64,000 bases of DNA from Prosopocoilus inquinatus (taxonomy: Eukaryota; Arthropoda; Insecta; Coleoptera; Lucanidae): the NCBI GenBank assembly GCA_036172665.1, contig CM069877.1, positions 17,695,001 to 17,759,000 of the forward strand, given 5' to 3'. The notes under the pieces are model-generated. The model saw only the letters and a program-made list of their open reading frames with translations, searched no databases and was not told the DNA's origin. Position 1 is the stretch's first letter. Every line of letters begins with the position of its first letter. Made by a program: the position numbers and the translations under genes. Positions 35,745 to 46,914 of the stretch are shown one piece after another.

Positions 35745-36875
35745 ATGGCATCGGCGCGGCTCAGCCCGCGCAACTCCGAAGTGAATGCCCTCGAGCAAAG
35801 GGGCTACCTCATCGGCAAGAAGATCGGCCAGGGCTCCTACGCCACTGTGCATCTCGCAGACTACGTAGACGGCTCGAATAACAGCAAGAAGATGCGCCTT
35901 GCCTGCAAGATTTTTGACAAGGAGAAGGCGCCCAGGGACTTCCTCGAGAAGTTCTTCCCGAGAGAGTTAGATATTTTAACCAAAATCGAAAATCCGCACA
36001 TCATACAAGTGCACAGTATCCTACAAAGAGGAGCACGGGTTTTTATTTTCATGAGGTATTAACTCGAACCTCTTTTGTCGGGAGACAACAAAAATAAAAA
36101 GAATCTCGTCCCTTTCTTTCTTTTTAGATACGCTGATAACGGTGACTTATTGGATTTCATAAAACGCAACGGTGTTGTACCCGAGCAACAATCGAAACTG
36201 TGGTTTCGTCAAATGGCGAGCGGTCTTCAGTACCTTCACAATAAAAATATAGCGCACAGAGATTTGAAATGCGAGAACATACTTCTCTCACGGAGGTTCA
36301 ATGTGAAATTGGCCGATTTTGGTTTCGCCCGGTTTTGCGTCGACACCGAAGGCAGGAGAGTACTCAGTCAAACCTACTGCGGCTCAGCGGCTTATGCCGC
36401 CCCTGAGGTAGTAAACGGGACCCCTTATAACCCGAAGTTATCAGACGTATGGTCGCTAGGTATAATCCTTTTTATAATGCTAAACGCGTCCATGCCCTTC
36501 GATGACTCGAACCTCCGCAAACTCCTCAAAGACCAGATGACCCGAAACTGGGTCTTCCGCTCGAGGGTGAGAGACACGATCTCGTCTAGCGCCAAGTCGA
36601 TCGTTCGGCACATCTTAGAGCCGGACATCACTTTGAGGCTCACCCTAGACAGGGTGATCACGCACGAGTGGGTGAGGGCTCGCAAAGAAAGGGCAAGTAA
36701 CCTTATAAGTAGATTAGTACATCCTTCTCATCCTCCACCATCCCAACAGCCCATGCAGAGCGGACGAGTACAAACGTACCACGACGAAGAAAGAGATATC
36801 GTACCTGGAGACCACAAGAAACCGGAAACCAAGAAGAGCAATACCGTTATCAGTGTTCCGGTAGAGGAGGTTTAG
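35745..36875 (+). CDS. Testis-specific Ser/Thr kinase (TSSK family)
   Basis: Two exons, 35745-36055 and 36128-36875, separated by a 72-bp GT-AG intron; 352 codons. Single kinase domain near the N-terminus: glycine loop GQGSYATV (28-35), lysine in LACKIFDKE (K55), catalytic HRDLKCEN (147-154), DFGFAR (167-172), TYCGSAAYAAPEV activation segment with APE (195-197), and DVWSLGIILF. The short N-terminus, CGSAAYAAPEV segment and compact size point to TSSK1/2/4-like kinases, which act in late spermatid differentiation; CaMK-related kinases are the alternative. The C-terminal 60 residues are low-complexity and Pro/Gln-rich with a charged end. A stop at 36873-36875 is followed at once by AATAAA (36876-36881), which would make a very short 3' UTR if used. 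Confidence 0.92.
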
Positions 36876-37208
36876 AATAAATTTTAGTGATAAGCCCAGA
36901 AAAATGGCATTCGTTGAACGAAATGGCAAAAGCTAAATTATGCTTTTCTTTATATATGACATAACACATGTATGTAACGGGGGGTAGTAGTAAAATAAAC
37001 AATTGAAAAAAAATAAATACTCCTCTTAGCATGTAGAATTTAGGTTTGTCAACGAAATGGCAAAAGCTTTGTCCCATGTTCGCTAGTTGCCATCGTTTGC
37101 GACCGAATATAGACACCTCCATCAGTAGCGGAGAGCGGAGTACGTTGGGATACTTAACTTTGGCCGCCTGCATTTCTTTCCATGTAACTAATTAAATTAC
37201 CAACATAC

Positions 37209-37770
37209 TGTACAGGGTGGATTAATTTCGATGTCTCTTATGGGCATCTCCGTAACTATAAGAGATAGAAAAAAACTAGTGGTCAAGTCTCGATCTCTTT
37301 TTTGGAGATTAAGTCAAAAGTGTAACAAAAATGGCATTTTTCCTATTAATTATAAGAAATAAACCCAACAAAGTATATATTTTTAAAAACACAAAAAAAA
37401 TCTCTATTTAATGAGGGCATTGCCTACTATGATTTCTATTTAAAAAAATATATCTTTATGTTATAACTTGAAACTTTAAGTAAATATTAAAAAAGCAACT
37501 ACACCACTGAATTGTATTCCAAAAAGTGTCCTAATAATGATCAAACAATTTTCTAATATCTCTAAAAATAAACGAGATACGACCGAGAAACGAAAAATCG
37601 AAAATGTCACTTTTTGCCCATAACTTGAAAAAAGAAGATAGACAATTTTTGTTTACACTTTTGACTTAATCTCCAAAAAAGAGATCGGGACTTGGCCACT
37701 AGTTTTTTTCTATCTCTTATAGTTACGGAGATGCCCATAAGAGACATCGAAATTAATCCAGCCTGTACAG
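37209..37770. mobile_element. 562-bp foldback element with arms of about 120 bp
   Basis: The left arm begins TGTACAGGGTGGATTAATTT and runs through GATGTCTCTTATGGGCATCT, AACTATAAGAGATAGAAAAA and GAGATTAAGTCAAAAGTG. The right arm is its reverse complement with few mismatches, ending AAATTAATCCAGCCTGTACA. The centre is non-coding. It is close to the nested TIR element at 33038 only in its TACAGGGTG end. Confidence 0.8.
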
Positions 37771-37789
37771 TTCATTTTTTCTTTATATG

Positions 37790-38050
37790 CCGATCGATCG
37801 ATCGATAAGTCTTTTCTACGGTCTAAAGTAGATAAAGAAATTCGAACGAGTTAAGGTGTAGCTCAGTCAGCTCTATTTTATAGAATTATTTTTGGCTGTA
37901 CAGAGTGTTCAGTAACTGAAAGCCATACCAAAGTTATATTATTTTAATGGAACACTCAGTATATTTTTGCATATTTCGAAAGTACGCATAACGAGTAGGT
38001 AATAATCAAAGGTTTCGGAAATTTTATTTAAGAGTTTGTAAGACATTTTT
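37790..38050. repeat. Single-arm relic of the 12.3-kb foldback family
   Basis: Matches the 12350-12570 region: TCTACGGTCTAAAGTA, AAATTCGAACGAGTTAAGG, AGTCAGCTCTATTTTA, TTCAGTAACTGAAAGCCATA and AAAGTACGCATAACGAGTA. Preceded by a GATC run (CGATCGATCGATCGAT at 37791-37806). Confidence 0.6.
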
Positions 38051-38599
38051 CATTATGTGTAAAAAATTGCTCTATTTTGAGCTCTTGTAGATTGACCATT
38101 TATTTACATTTCGTTGTGAATTTTGGTAGGTATTAGCTGTTCACCTTCTTTTTAGACTCAGAGTAGTCCCTATTAGGGTGACATTTTTGTTGGTATCACA
38201 ATGAAATATAGACGTCAGAAAATTGATTGACGGTCATTTTTAATTTTATGGTTATATTTTTGAAAACTACCACTACCACTGTTGCCACTAAAATTTAAGC
38301 AAGACTGAAGCATTACGTGAAAAGGAGCAGTATCGTTACGAGCAAGCAATTAAATACATGGGAATTTAAATAGCAGGATCTTCTTGCTGTTGCTGCTGAC
38401 TTAGAACTTTTTCCATGGTCATTTGGACCTCATATAGAATTTTGTCTACTTCTTTCACCACCTCCTCCAACGCGCATACCTTAGATTCTTCTAGCAACAT
38501 GGCAGTTCTTCAAATCTGTTTCTTTTTTTTTAAATTTGGGCGATTCTTTATACAATAATTAAACGTCTTTTCTATTACATTCATCACTATTACATCGCC
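38051..38599. other. Repeat-derived spacer
   Basis: The block around 38165-38215 (GTGACATTTTTGTTGGTATC, then ACAATGAAATATAG) recurs inverted at about 60790-60830, so it is part of a dispersed repeat. No gene recognised. Confidence 0.4.
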
Positions 38600-38810
38600 A
38601 TTGCGAATAAATTGGTCAAGTCGTTTTTGGTTTACAGTGGAAATCTCGAGCTGCGCTTCTGCTGAAGAAGCCCCAAATAGGACTGAAACAGCTGAAACTG
38701 CTTTGCAGGAGATGACTTATTATGTAGCAAACCCGCTTCAATTTGTCAATCCTTATGCAATATTAGGTCAAAAAGCGATCGTAGGATGTCGCTGTTTTAT
38801 CTATTTATAT
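38600..38810 (+). repeat. Penelope-associated repeat with decayed hammerhead core
   Basis: Related to 52.5-52.98 kb: GAATAAATTGGTCAAGTCG, TTTACAGTGGAAATCTCGAG, then core CTGAAGA (38662-38668), stem II arms AGCCC/GGACT around CAAATA, and GAAAC. Stem II has one mismatch (GGACT instead of GGGCT) and no cleavage-site pairing is visible. The block CCCGCTTCAATTTGTC to CGCTGTTTTATCT follows. Confidence 0.6.
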
Positions 38811-40239
38811 GTAATAGGTTATTGGAATATAATTTTTTATACTGTACACGGTAAACATGGATATACTGGACAATTTAAATGCTATTGAAAGGCAAAATGA
38901 TATAAACGCTCTCGTGGCATTGTACCAATTTGTTTATAAAATTAGTTGTACGGGGCAGTATATATTCTAATCTGCTTTTTCTTAAGTACGCATTTAAGAT
39001 CGCATTCGAATATACTAAGCATTAACCACGCCTCGTTTTGTGTTGGGGGGGATATCCGACCTAGAATCTAACATTTCGAATTCAATTCAAACACTCCACA
39101 TTATTTAAGCAATATACCGGGTGGAAAGTTTCAAACCGGAACATAGCAAAGTTCCATAGAGAACTACGTTTCTGTAGATTACTGCTCGCCAATTAAACAT
39201 GGTAATGGTATTACCATGGTATTAAATGGTATTAAATGAAAGATAAAATTAAGGCCAATATTATCGTATTAAAATTATTCCTATTGTGTTAATACTTCTG
39301 AAATAGAAATTAAATTTTTAAATTTCAAATGAAAAATGTCGTCGCCTTAGTATGTCAGTTTTGAAGTTTGCAATTCAATAACAAGATTTTTGTACAATAT
39401 GCTTCTTATTCAAAATAAAATTTCATTCATCTGTGTACCATACTGACGATGAAAAACTGTTAGGATTTATTTCTTTGTTTCTGCATTACTTCACAAGATA
39501 TTTTCCTAGTATTCTTATTAATTTCAAAACAACGTTGATGGCAACTGAATTTGTGGAATTGATGTGTTTTTTTAATATTCCTTACACTTGTGTGTTACTT
39601 ATTAAATTGAATTTAAAATTGATTTAGTATCGACATGTGTCGGTATTGATTACCCATAGCATCATTTCAAATTTCATCTATAGATGCTTCTGATATTAGT
39701 ATTTTCAAATATTTCGGAGATAGTTCAACATGTCTGAAGAAAATATTTTGATTTTGCTTTAATTACTGTCGCTGCCAAAAGAATTTGTCTGGGTGGTGTA
39801 AATATGAACTGTTCGTCATGCCTAAATGGCAGTTCATAATTACCCAGTAAAAGTCGTATTGTTAAATTTACGTCAAGAAAAGTGTCCACTTTCTTTAGTG
39901 GCGACAGTACCTGGTTGAATTCTGCTTATAATAATAAAGTCTACAGTAAATGTTTTCTAAAAAAAAAAAAAAAAAACAATAAATTTTAGTAAATTTTACT
40001 TTGACTTTATCCTATAAAAATGTCCAGCAATTTAACTCAAAATGATACCAATAAAATTTTATTTTTATGCCAGAGCAATAGTGATTATTCTAAATATTAA
40101 GAAGCTTACTTGACCACTGTAAGTCATAAATTCTTTTATTACCGTTTGAACAGGAAGCGCTTTAAGAAAATACGTCGATTACATAGAGGTAAACAAATAA
40201 ACCTTCTAAAACTATAACACAATAAGTGGGGTCATATCA
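38811..40239. other. Intergenic, nothing coding
   Basis: ATACCGGGTGGAAAGT at about 39114 shares the TATACCGGGTG end of the DUF4817-type transposon and may be a solo end. An 18-base A run lies at about 39959. No exon seen. Confidence 0.35.
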
Positions 40240-40500
40240 GTGTTGGGTAGCAATTGAGTATAAAAAGTAATTGATTACAAAAGTACTCAATAATTATGAG
40301 TATAATGTACTCGATTATAAATTTACTCACAGTGGTTAAGTATAAAAGTAATTGATTACGAAAATACTCAAAAATTATGAATACAATGTAATCAATTACA
40401 AATTTACTCACAGTGCTTAAGTATAAAAGTAATTGAGTACAAAGTACTTGAATAGTAGAAGTAATTGAGTTTTTTTGTAATCTGAAATTATGAGTACAAA
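40240..40500. repeat. Tandem repeat of about 81 bp, 2.5 units
   Basis: Units start at about 40257, 40337 and 40418 with AGTATAAAAGTAATTGATTA and include AAATTTACTCACAGTG. The array begins with CAGTGTTGGGTAGCAATTGA, which resembles a hAT-type end. No opposite end was found, so the element is probably truncated. Confidence 0.65.
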
Positions 40501-41288
40501 CAATGGAGTACCAATAGAAATCCGTTACTCACGTCTAATAATATTCAGGCTTTTCCAAATGCTTACCACGTCGTCTAAGCTTTAAAGTGAACGGACTTAA
40601 ATTTACTGTGGAAATTTTTTGTTTAAAAACTTTTGTTGCAAATCGTTTTTGATTGCAGTGAATCCCTAGAGCACCTTAAGCTTTTGATTTTGATTTTATT
40701 TGTTTCATCTAAAATGTGTGTACAGGTGTCCCATTTTCGATGGTATTGTACAGGTTTCTTCATGAGTAATGGAAACAGAAAAGAACCCAGAACCTAATAT
40801 TGAGTTTTAACTTTTAATGCTAATTTAAATGGTTAAATCAAAAATTCGCTGTTTCTTGTTGTTTTGTGGTACGATTGAAAATTTAAAAATTTACAAACAT
40901 TTTAAACGCAAATAACTTTTTTATTTTTAAAGATATAAAAAAATGATAGCTTTCTTGTTTGATTTTGAACATAGATTGTGGTTGAAAAATAGATTTTGAG
41001 TATGTGCGCATGTGCAAGAAATTACGTTTAAGGCTTGGATGTTGCCAGATTTATATTCTTTACATCACATGGAGTGTTTGAATTGAATTCTAAATGTTAG
41101 TTTCTGTTTAGTTTTCAAGGAATCTACGCGTGGCATAGTAAGAGGTATTATTAAATTTAAATTGTGTTCAAATTTAAATAAATAAAACTCCGATAGTTTT
41201 TGTCGGCTTTGGATATACCTAAGTGGAAAAAGGTAAAGAGGAAAATTTCTGTATAATTTAAAATTTTTACCACAAATTTAATATCAAA
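40501..41288. other. Intergenic AT-rich sequence
   Basis: Contains another short relic of the Penelope-associated repeat at about 40625-40700 (TTGCAAATCGTTTTTGATTG then CAGTGAATCCC). No coding region seen. Confidence 0.35.
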
Positions 41289-41504
41289 CAGTGGCAACTC
41301 GTGATGATATACTGCGAGTAGGCAGCAACTGCAAAAGGGAAAGGTGTTTGCATTTTCCAAATAAATTTGTTTTACGGGGCGGTCCCTTGGAACGGGAATG
41401 TACAGATTTAAATATCAAAACAGCTGCGACACCGAGTTGAACTGCAAATTTAGTAGGATAGGATGGGCACTGCCCACCTTGCCCACCTCGACGGGCCGCC
41501 ACTG
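41289..41504. mobile_element. 216-bp hAT MITE with 8-bp target duplication
   Basis: Ends CAGTGGCAACTCG and CGACGGGCCGCCACTG are imperfect inverted repeats of hAT type. ATATCAAA is duplicated exactly on both sides (41281-41288 and 41505-41512), the 8-bp length expected for hAT transposons. The right end is GC-rich (GGCACTGCCCACCTTGCCC). Confidence 0.85.
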
Positions 41505-41594
41505 ATATCAAACATATTCAATTTTCGCATATGACTAAAACAGGGGTTGCCAAAAATCATTTACCAGACTTTGTTATTTTTTTATCTGGGAATA

Positions 41595-42215
41595 TCAATA
41601 ATCTACAAGTGCGCATAATGTTTTGCTATTTAATGAAGTCAGGAGTGGAAAACATGCAATAACCACTAGATTCCTTGATAATTTTTTTAAATGATAAAAT
41701 CCATCTTTGAGATCCAAAAGTGAAAATATTGATTTACCACTCAAATCCTTTTTTATGTCCTCTATGTTAGGAATCAAATAGTGGTTTCTATCAATGGCTT
41801 TATATTTAGATCTTGAGAATCTAAACACAAACGTATGTCCCATCTGTCTTCTCCACTATCACTTACTCAATTTTGTAGACTGTCCACCTTAGCTATTATT
41901 TTTCGACTCTCTAATTTATTTAACTTATCAATTAGTTTGTTTATCATAGTCTGTGAACGCGTCTTGGAGGTTTTGCAATTGCTTCAACATCAGATTTTAA
42001 CTTGATACAGCATTCCCCCTTGAATTCTCCGACGCCTTCAAACAAATCCTTATTTTGTCTTATAAATGCATTACCAGATCTTATTAAATCACATTTTTTT
42101 CTTTTCACTAAATTTACTTTTACTCAGCTGTCTAGTCCAAAAATGCATTTTCTACTACTACAAATTTAATTGATTGCTTATTATGATTATTAGCAATGCA
42201 GTCAAGCATAAAGGT
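41595..42215 (-). pseudogene. Relic of a second gypsy family: protease end and RT start
   Basis: Read on minus: IKFVVVENAFLD (end of a retropepsin), NKDLFEGVGEFKGECCIKLK, AIAKPPRRV, then IDRNHYLIPNIEDIKKDL and SIFSLLDLKDGFYHLKKLS, which is the start of a Ty3/gypsy RT. Stops and frameshifts separate the pieces. It is unrelated in detail to copies A-C. The element is interrupted by the LINE fragment at 42225. Confidence 0.75.
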
Positions 42216-42224
42216 TCTGGCACA

Positions 42225-43170
42225 TTACAGCGCGGCGAAGAGCGCTTCGCATAAGTGTGCGCACGCTGTCCGGCTTTCATTGTTTGAAGAAATTATTTTT
42301 TGTTCATAATATTCTTTTTTAGTTTCTTCTACTAACAAACGGTGTTTCCGTTTAAATTGTATGTAAGCATCTCTAAGGTTTGGATATTTATGTTGCAATT
42401 CATACCAGCCTTTTAGCGTAGTAGTAGAATTCTTCACAGGCTCTGAAACCCAGGCTTTATGCTTAGAATTATTCACTCTGAATGTTTTTTTTAAACAAGT
42501 ATTAAAATTAAGTACAAATATGTTATAAAAGTAATTAAAGGCTGCATTAAAATTTTCAAAAGTGTCGAAATTAGGCCATGTTGTATCAAAGATGACACTT
42601 TCAAACATGGGAGCAGAGTGATCACTGAATACGCGTGCCGTCGTCATACAAGTGATTTTCCTTGTTTTCTCCAAATGATCTTTTTGGAGCCGACACACAA
42701 CATATCAAAGACTGGGCGAGAAAAAATATTATAATAAGGAGTTGTTACATTTGAAAAAATATTATCTAGTATCAGGGTGTTCGAATTGGCATAAATACAT
42801 TTTCGTGGATATTAAATGTTTGAAATAAATGTAATAAGCGATATGTATTTTCATTCTCGGTATCGTTAAAATGAACTTTAAAGTCTCCCAATACAATAAT
42901 GCGAATGCCCGTATGATACAAGTTATGTAAAATATCAGACATAGTTTCTAGAAAATTCAAAAAGTTTCCAGAAAGCGATCTGTAGCAAGCAATAATATAG
43001 TATTTATCGCTATTATTAAATTTTAGTTCAATACCACATACCTCGATGTCGAATTCAATAGAGAATCTGCTGAGATCTAGACTTTTTGATTGAGGATTAT
43101 CTTTAACCCCCGCATATGTGATTAATAATATAGTTTGTGAAAGGAATAAAATTAATGGCATCAACACATA
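42225..43170 (-). pseudogene. LINE fragment: AP-endonuclease and linker region
   Basis: Two open pieces on minus. 43167-42772 has an EEP endonuclease signature (IIACYRSLSGNF, IIVLGDFKVHFND). 42698-42225 is the linker before RT, with SDHSAPMFESV, a KAWVSEPVKNS segment and LLVEETKKEYYEQKI, as in Jockey/CR1-like LINEs. RT is absent. It sits between two parts of another gypsy relic, suggesting insertion into it. Confidence 0.75.
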
Positions 43171-43272
43171 ACCACACTTCAGTTATACACACAATATTGA
43201 CATTGACATGAAAGTCAGTTTCCATTGAGCAATTTTGAACATCGTTAGACCTTGAATGTTAACTAACACAAT

Positions 43273-43811
43273 GGGGTCTATTCTGTAACATTTATATGGA
43301 CTTGAAACGTAACAATTATTGATATGGGACGTGACCTTGCAAAGTCACTTGTTAAGCATATCAATTAATTGAAGAGGCCGTGCTGTCTAGCAAATTGAAA
43401 CGCTATCACAAAAGTAATCACTGTTTTTACGTATGCAGAAATATCATTTTCCGGGCGTCAATGAAAATGCCTTTTAAAACCATCTGTCAAGAAATACAGC
43501 GCTCGGCGGTACATGCGTAAGCATGCAGGATTAAAAAATAAAAATTTGTCCATAATTAGTCGTCGGGTTGTCGTCAAATGAAAGGTTAGAAGAAGCGTGT
43601 TTTTAGCATGGATTTGGAAGGTCAAATTGTTACTTGTTTTTCTATTTCTCACTATAAGTACAAATAAATTACGATAACCTTAAAATTGGCAACGCATGCG
43701 CAATCCATAAGTTGTGCATCTCTTCAATTTGCGTTCAAGTTTTCTTCAATTATTGAAGACCTTGAAAACGCATAGCAATTGATATGCATATCAATGTTAC
43801 AGGATAGGCCC
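43273..43811. mobile_element. 539-bp MITE with GGGTCTATTCTGTAAC ends
   Basis: Left end GGGGTCTATTCTGTAACATT, right end AATGTTACAGGATAGGCCC. The inversion extends inward through ATTGATAT and CATATCAATTAATTG-like blocks. A shorter element with the same type of ends is at 47245-47536. Confidence 0.7.
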
Positions 43812-43817
43812 GAATAT

Positions 43818-44400
43818 CTAGACTAGCACCATGTTTTTCGGCGAATTTGCTTTTCCCGACGAATGAGATATCTCTACAGTCACGTAATTTGTAGTCAGGA
43901 AAGAGGCTGCTTGTTTCGAATTTCTTGGACCAATTATCCGATCAACATTATCAGTAATCATTGGTGAATCCATTGTAGCGTTTGTGTCGCCAGGAGATAG
44001 AAACTCGATTAATGGAATTTCTATTAACGTTTTATTCAGGTTTCTAGTTCTAAGTTGGTTAGTTACTAAAGAGAACAGTTTACATTTTCCTGTGAAATTC
44101 AAATGCGGCCCATATGTACAATAATTGTCGGATATCAGTATATAATTTACATCAACATAGGATATGTCGGAGGAAGTCATTGTCAACGTTAACTTTGTTC
44201 ACTGTTTTTGTTTCCCAATTTCTTTTTGGTAACATGTACCCTTTTCAAAATAATTTTCTTTTCAATTTTTACAGATTTTCCCATACGCAGGACATGTCCT
44301 TTTTTATGTTTACAACTATATTTCTTACAATAATAAATACTACTAGCTATGCTATGCTATGCTGCATATCTCCAGTGTCCTGTTCAAGTCTAATGTTTTC
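43818..44400 (-). pseudogene. Probable gag/nucleocapsid relic of the second gypsy family
   Basis: A 122-codon minus frame (44186-43818, MTMTSSDISYVDVNYILISD at the start) is preceded upstream on minus by zinc-knuckle-like residues (KKGHVLRMGKICKN). The position fits the gag/protease junction of the relic whose RT lies at 41.6-42.2 kb. The assignment rests on order and weak motifs only. Confidence 0.4.
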
Positions 44401-44407
44401 TCCCTAA

Positions 44408-44535
44408 GGGCCAATATTTCAAGCATGGATTAACTTTAAAGTGCAGTTTGTTTCTATGACTACAATTATTAAGACAATTATTTCCATGAGAATAAACCAA
44501 AGCTTAAATTTAATCCATGACTAAAATACTGGGCC
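44408..44535. mobile_element. 128-bp MITE with TAA duplication
   Basis: Ends GGGCCAATATTTCAAGCATG and its imperfect complement ending ACTGGGCC. TAA lies on both sides (44405-44407 and 44536-44538), as in PIF/Harbinger elements. The inner blocks GGATTAA and TTTAATCC pair. Confidence 0.75.
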
Positions 44536-44643
44536 TAAGAAGTCTCTCCTGTGTTGGTTTGTCTGTGATTCTTAATATGATGCGATCCCTTATAATACTA
44601 TCTCTTTGGACACCAGCTTCGAGAACATGACCAAACATGACTG

Positions 44644-44840
44644 ATATACCGGGTGTCGCTCGCCATGTGTTCACCGCTCTGGAATCTTTATTTATTAATT
44701 GATTTACATGAAATTTTGGGACAAGAAATTAAGCAAAAATTGGAATTTTCCAACATTCTGCTAACCGTCTTAGGACTTCCGGTTTCGCCGGAAATGATAT
44801 CAACTTTCTTATTTTAAATAGAAAACCCTATATATTTTTA
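44644..44840. repeat. Dispersed repeat starting TATACCGGGTG, first copy
   Basis: Shares about 190 bp with 51394-51590: GCCATGTGTT, GAATCTTTATTTATTAATTG, TTTACATGAAATTT, ACTTCCGGTTT and GATATCAACTTTCTTATTTT. Begins with the end motif seen in the DUF4817-type transposon at 31.78 kb. Confidence 0.65.
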
Positions 44841-46443
44841 CATATTTGAAATCTGCGGATCATTACGAGTCCGAATTTTCATCTTTTAGTCTAGAAAGCT
44901 GTGGTTCGCATTTTTTCGACCTATGCAATCAAGTGAAATTTTCATTAGGTCCTAATTTATTTATTTTTTTTCAAAGAAAATATGACGTAATTAATTTAAA
45001 CTTATGAAAAACTTAGGAACCACTGACCCTTTTCAAAAATCTTTATATTAAAATGCTTTATATCAGATCGAAGCAGGATATAACTTCTCTATGTATAAAC
45101 ATAAATGTAATAATGTAAAATTATTAGAAACATCGACTAATAAAAATGTAAACTTGTTAGAAGCAATATAATTTAATATAATACAAAAAGAAAATATAGA
45201 GATTCATTATTAAACAATGATTTGTTTCTGCTATACAATAAACTGTTCGATTTCATAAACTAGCCCATAAAAACACTTTCACCCATATCCTTTCACCCGT
45301 TCTTAGAAAATACCGGAAAATACCCACTTTTACGCTTTTTTACCCTTCGATAGTTATACAGTGTTTTTTTTAAATGTGTAACTTTTTTTAACTGTGCTAA
45401 AAATTTTGCCTCAAGTAATTTTTTGTTTCTACTAATCAATTACATAATTTATTACAAAATAATCATTACCAGAATAAGATGCGCGTCATTCATTTAATTA
45501 TTTTAATATGTAAAGTTCAAATTATTAACAACCAAATATGAATAGGTCAAAATAAAAAAATAATTCGTCACACAGACATTTAGACGGCAGCGACTAATTT
45601 TTCTCTAAGGTTAGCCTATTCGATTCATTATAAATATCCACTTTTAATATTAAAATAATTAATTTAAAGATGCATTTAAAGATTCTGGCAATGTTAATTT
45701 GTAATAAACTATGTAATTCAGTATTAGAAAAGAAAATTAGCTTTAAATTTTGAGCAGAACACAAGTTAACACGAGGCAAAATTTTTGCACATAAATCCCT
45801 ATGACCACACTTAAAAGAAAGCACTGTGTAAGCAATGATTAGTATAAGTGCGAAGTTTTGTAAATATTTTGTTTACTGCTGAGAATGTACGCATCGCGTA
45901 CGAAATGTACATATAGTTTTTAATAAACAATTTTGTAAAAAGTGTTTTCGTTTTTGTGTTCCATTAGAATCACTTCCATATTAGGGAGTTTACGTTCTGT
46001 AAAGTAATCTATGGTCGCGTCCGTTGGCGACACTGGTGGAGTGCGTGCTCAATGTTCACACTTCATACTAATGTCTGCTAATGTCAAAAAGTAGTGTTGA
46101 TTCTGTTAGTGTAGATTATTACAAAGGTGCATGCATGAAACATGTTGAGTTTATTCGTTTCAAACCGTTTAGTCCTTAAGACCGAATTTAATGTAGACGT
46201 TGCTCAACTAAAAACAACGATATCCTCTGTTCTTGTAAGTATTGCACCGTTGTTTACGTTTATTGTTTTATAGGTTAGGTCTACTGAAGTAAATAGACTT
46301 CAGAAATTAGAATTATTATTAATGTGGGCAATCAAGATGTAAGGGAAAGAAAACAGTTCTCTGGCTTCACTTGTATAACTCTGTCATGTGTCATGCTCTG
46401 TCACACTTCTTTATTTCAACCATAACAATGTTTAAGTAGAATG
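44841..46443. other. AT-rich intergenic sequence
   Basis: No exon or repeat recognised. A minus frame of 76 codons at 45594-45824 has no recognisable content. Confidence 0.35.
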
Positions 46444-46593
46444 TTTTTTTAATCTCAAACCGGACAGAAAAATGAAGGGAAACACACTCAACGTTTCGCT
46501 ATAGATTTATAGCTTCGTCAGGAGCTATAAATCTATAGCGAAACGTTGAGTGTGTTTCCCTTCATTTTTCTGTCCGGTTTGAGATTAAAAAAA
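46444..46593. repeat. Perfect palindrome, 71-bp arms, 8-bp loop
   Basis: 46444-46514 and 46523-46593 are exact reverse complements; the loop is TCGTCAGG. The arm contains GCTATAAATCTATAGCGAAA, CGTTGAGTGTGTTTCCC and TTCATTTTTCTGTCCGG. Part of the arm recurs with changes at 47443-47512 (AGCTATAAATCTATAGCGAA, CGTTCAGTGTTTTTCC). Probably a terminal inverted duplication of a Penelope-like element end. Confidence 0.85.
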
Positions 46594-46684
46594 CTTTCTA
46601 CTTACTATTTTCATCGGACAAGAACAAACTTCAATAACAATGTTTGTTACCAGCAAATGTTAGGAGTTACAGGGTGAGCACTAA

Positions 46685-46914
46685 AGGCTCCCTTATAATA
46701 GTTCGGGAACGGAGAACGGAATGTGAACGGCTAGTATTAATTAACCTTAGGTCTCCTTTTACAATTGTCCGGAAATGGGAATCTGAACGTTATCAAAGTT
46801 AAACCATTGCGTAATGATATGAGCATCCACAGTGCCCCCATAAGCTCGGCAATGTTAATTAATACTAAGCTGTTCTCGTTATCGTTCTGTTCCCGAGCTA
46901 TTGCAGAGGAGCCT
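46685..46914. mobile_element. 230-bp MITE with TAA duplication
   Basis: Ends AGGCTCCCTTATAATAG (46685) and GAGGAGCCT (46914). Inner blocks GTATTAATTAAC and GTTAATTAATAC pair exactly. TAA on both sides (46682-46684 and 46915-46917). Confidence 0.75.

Noticed and set aside
40240..40535. Complete hAT element starting CAGTGTTGGG
   Set aside because: No matching CCCAACACTG end or 8-bp duplication on the other side, so only the tandem repeat is reported.
46494..46526. Hammerhead in the 46.5-kb palindrome (minus strand CTGACGA...GAAAC)
   Set aside because: An extra A precedes stem II and the base after the possible stem III GT is G, which hammerheads do not cleave after. Kept only as a remark in the palindrome finding.
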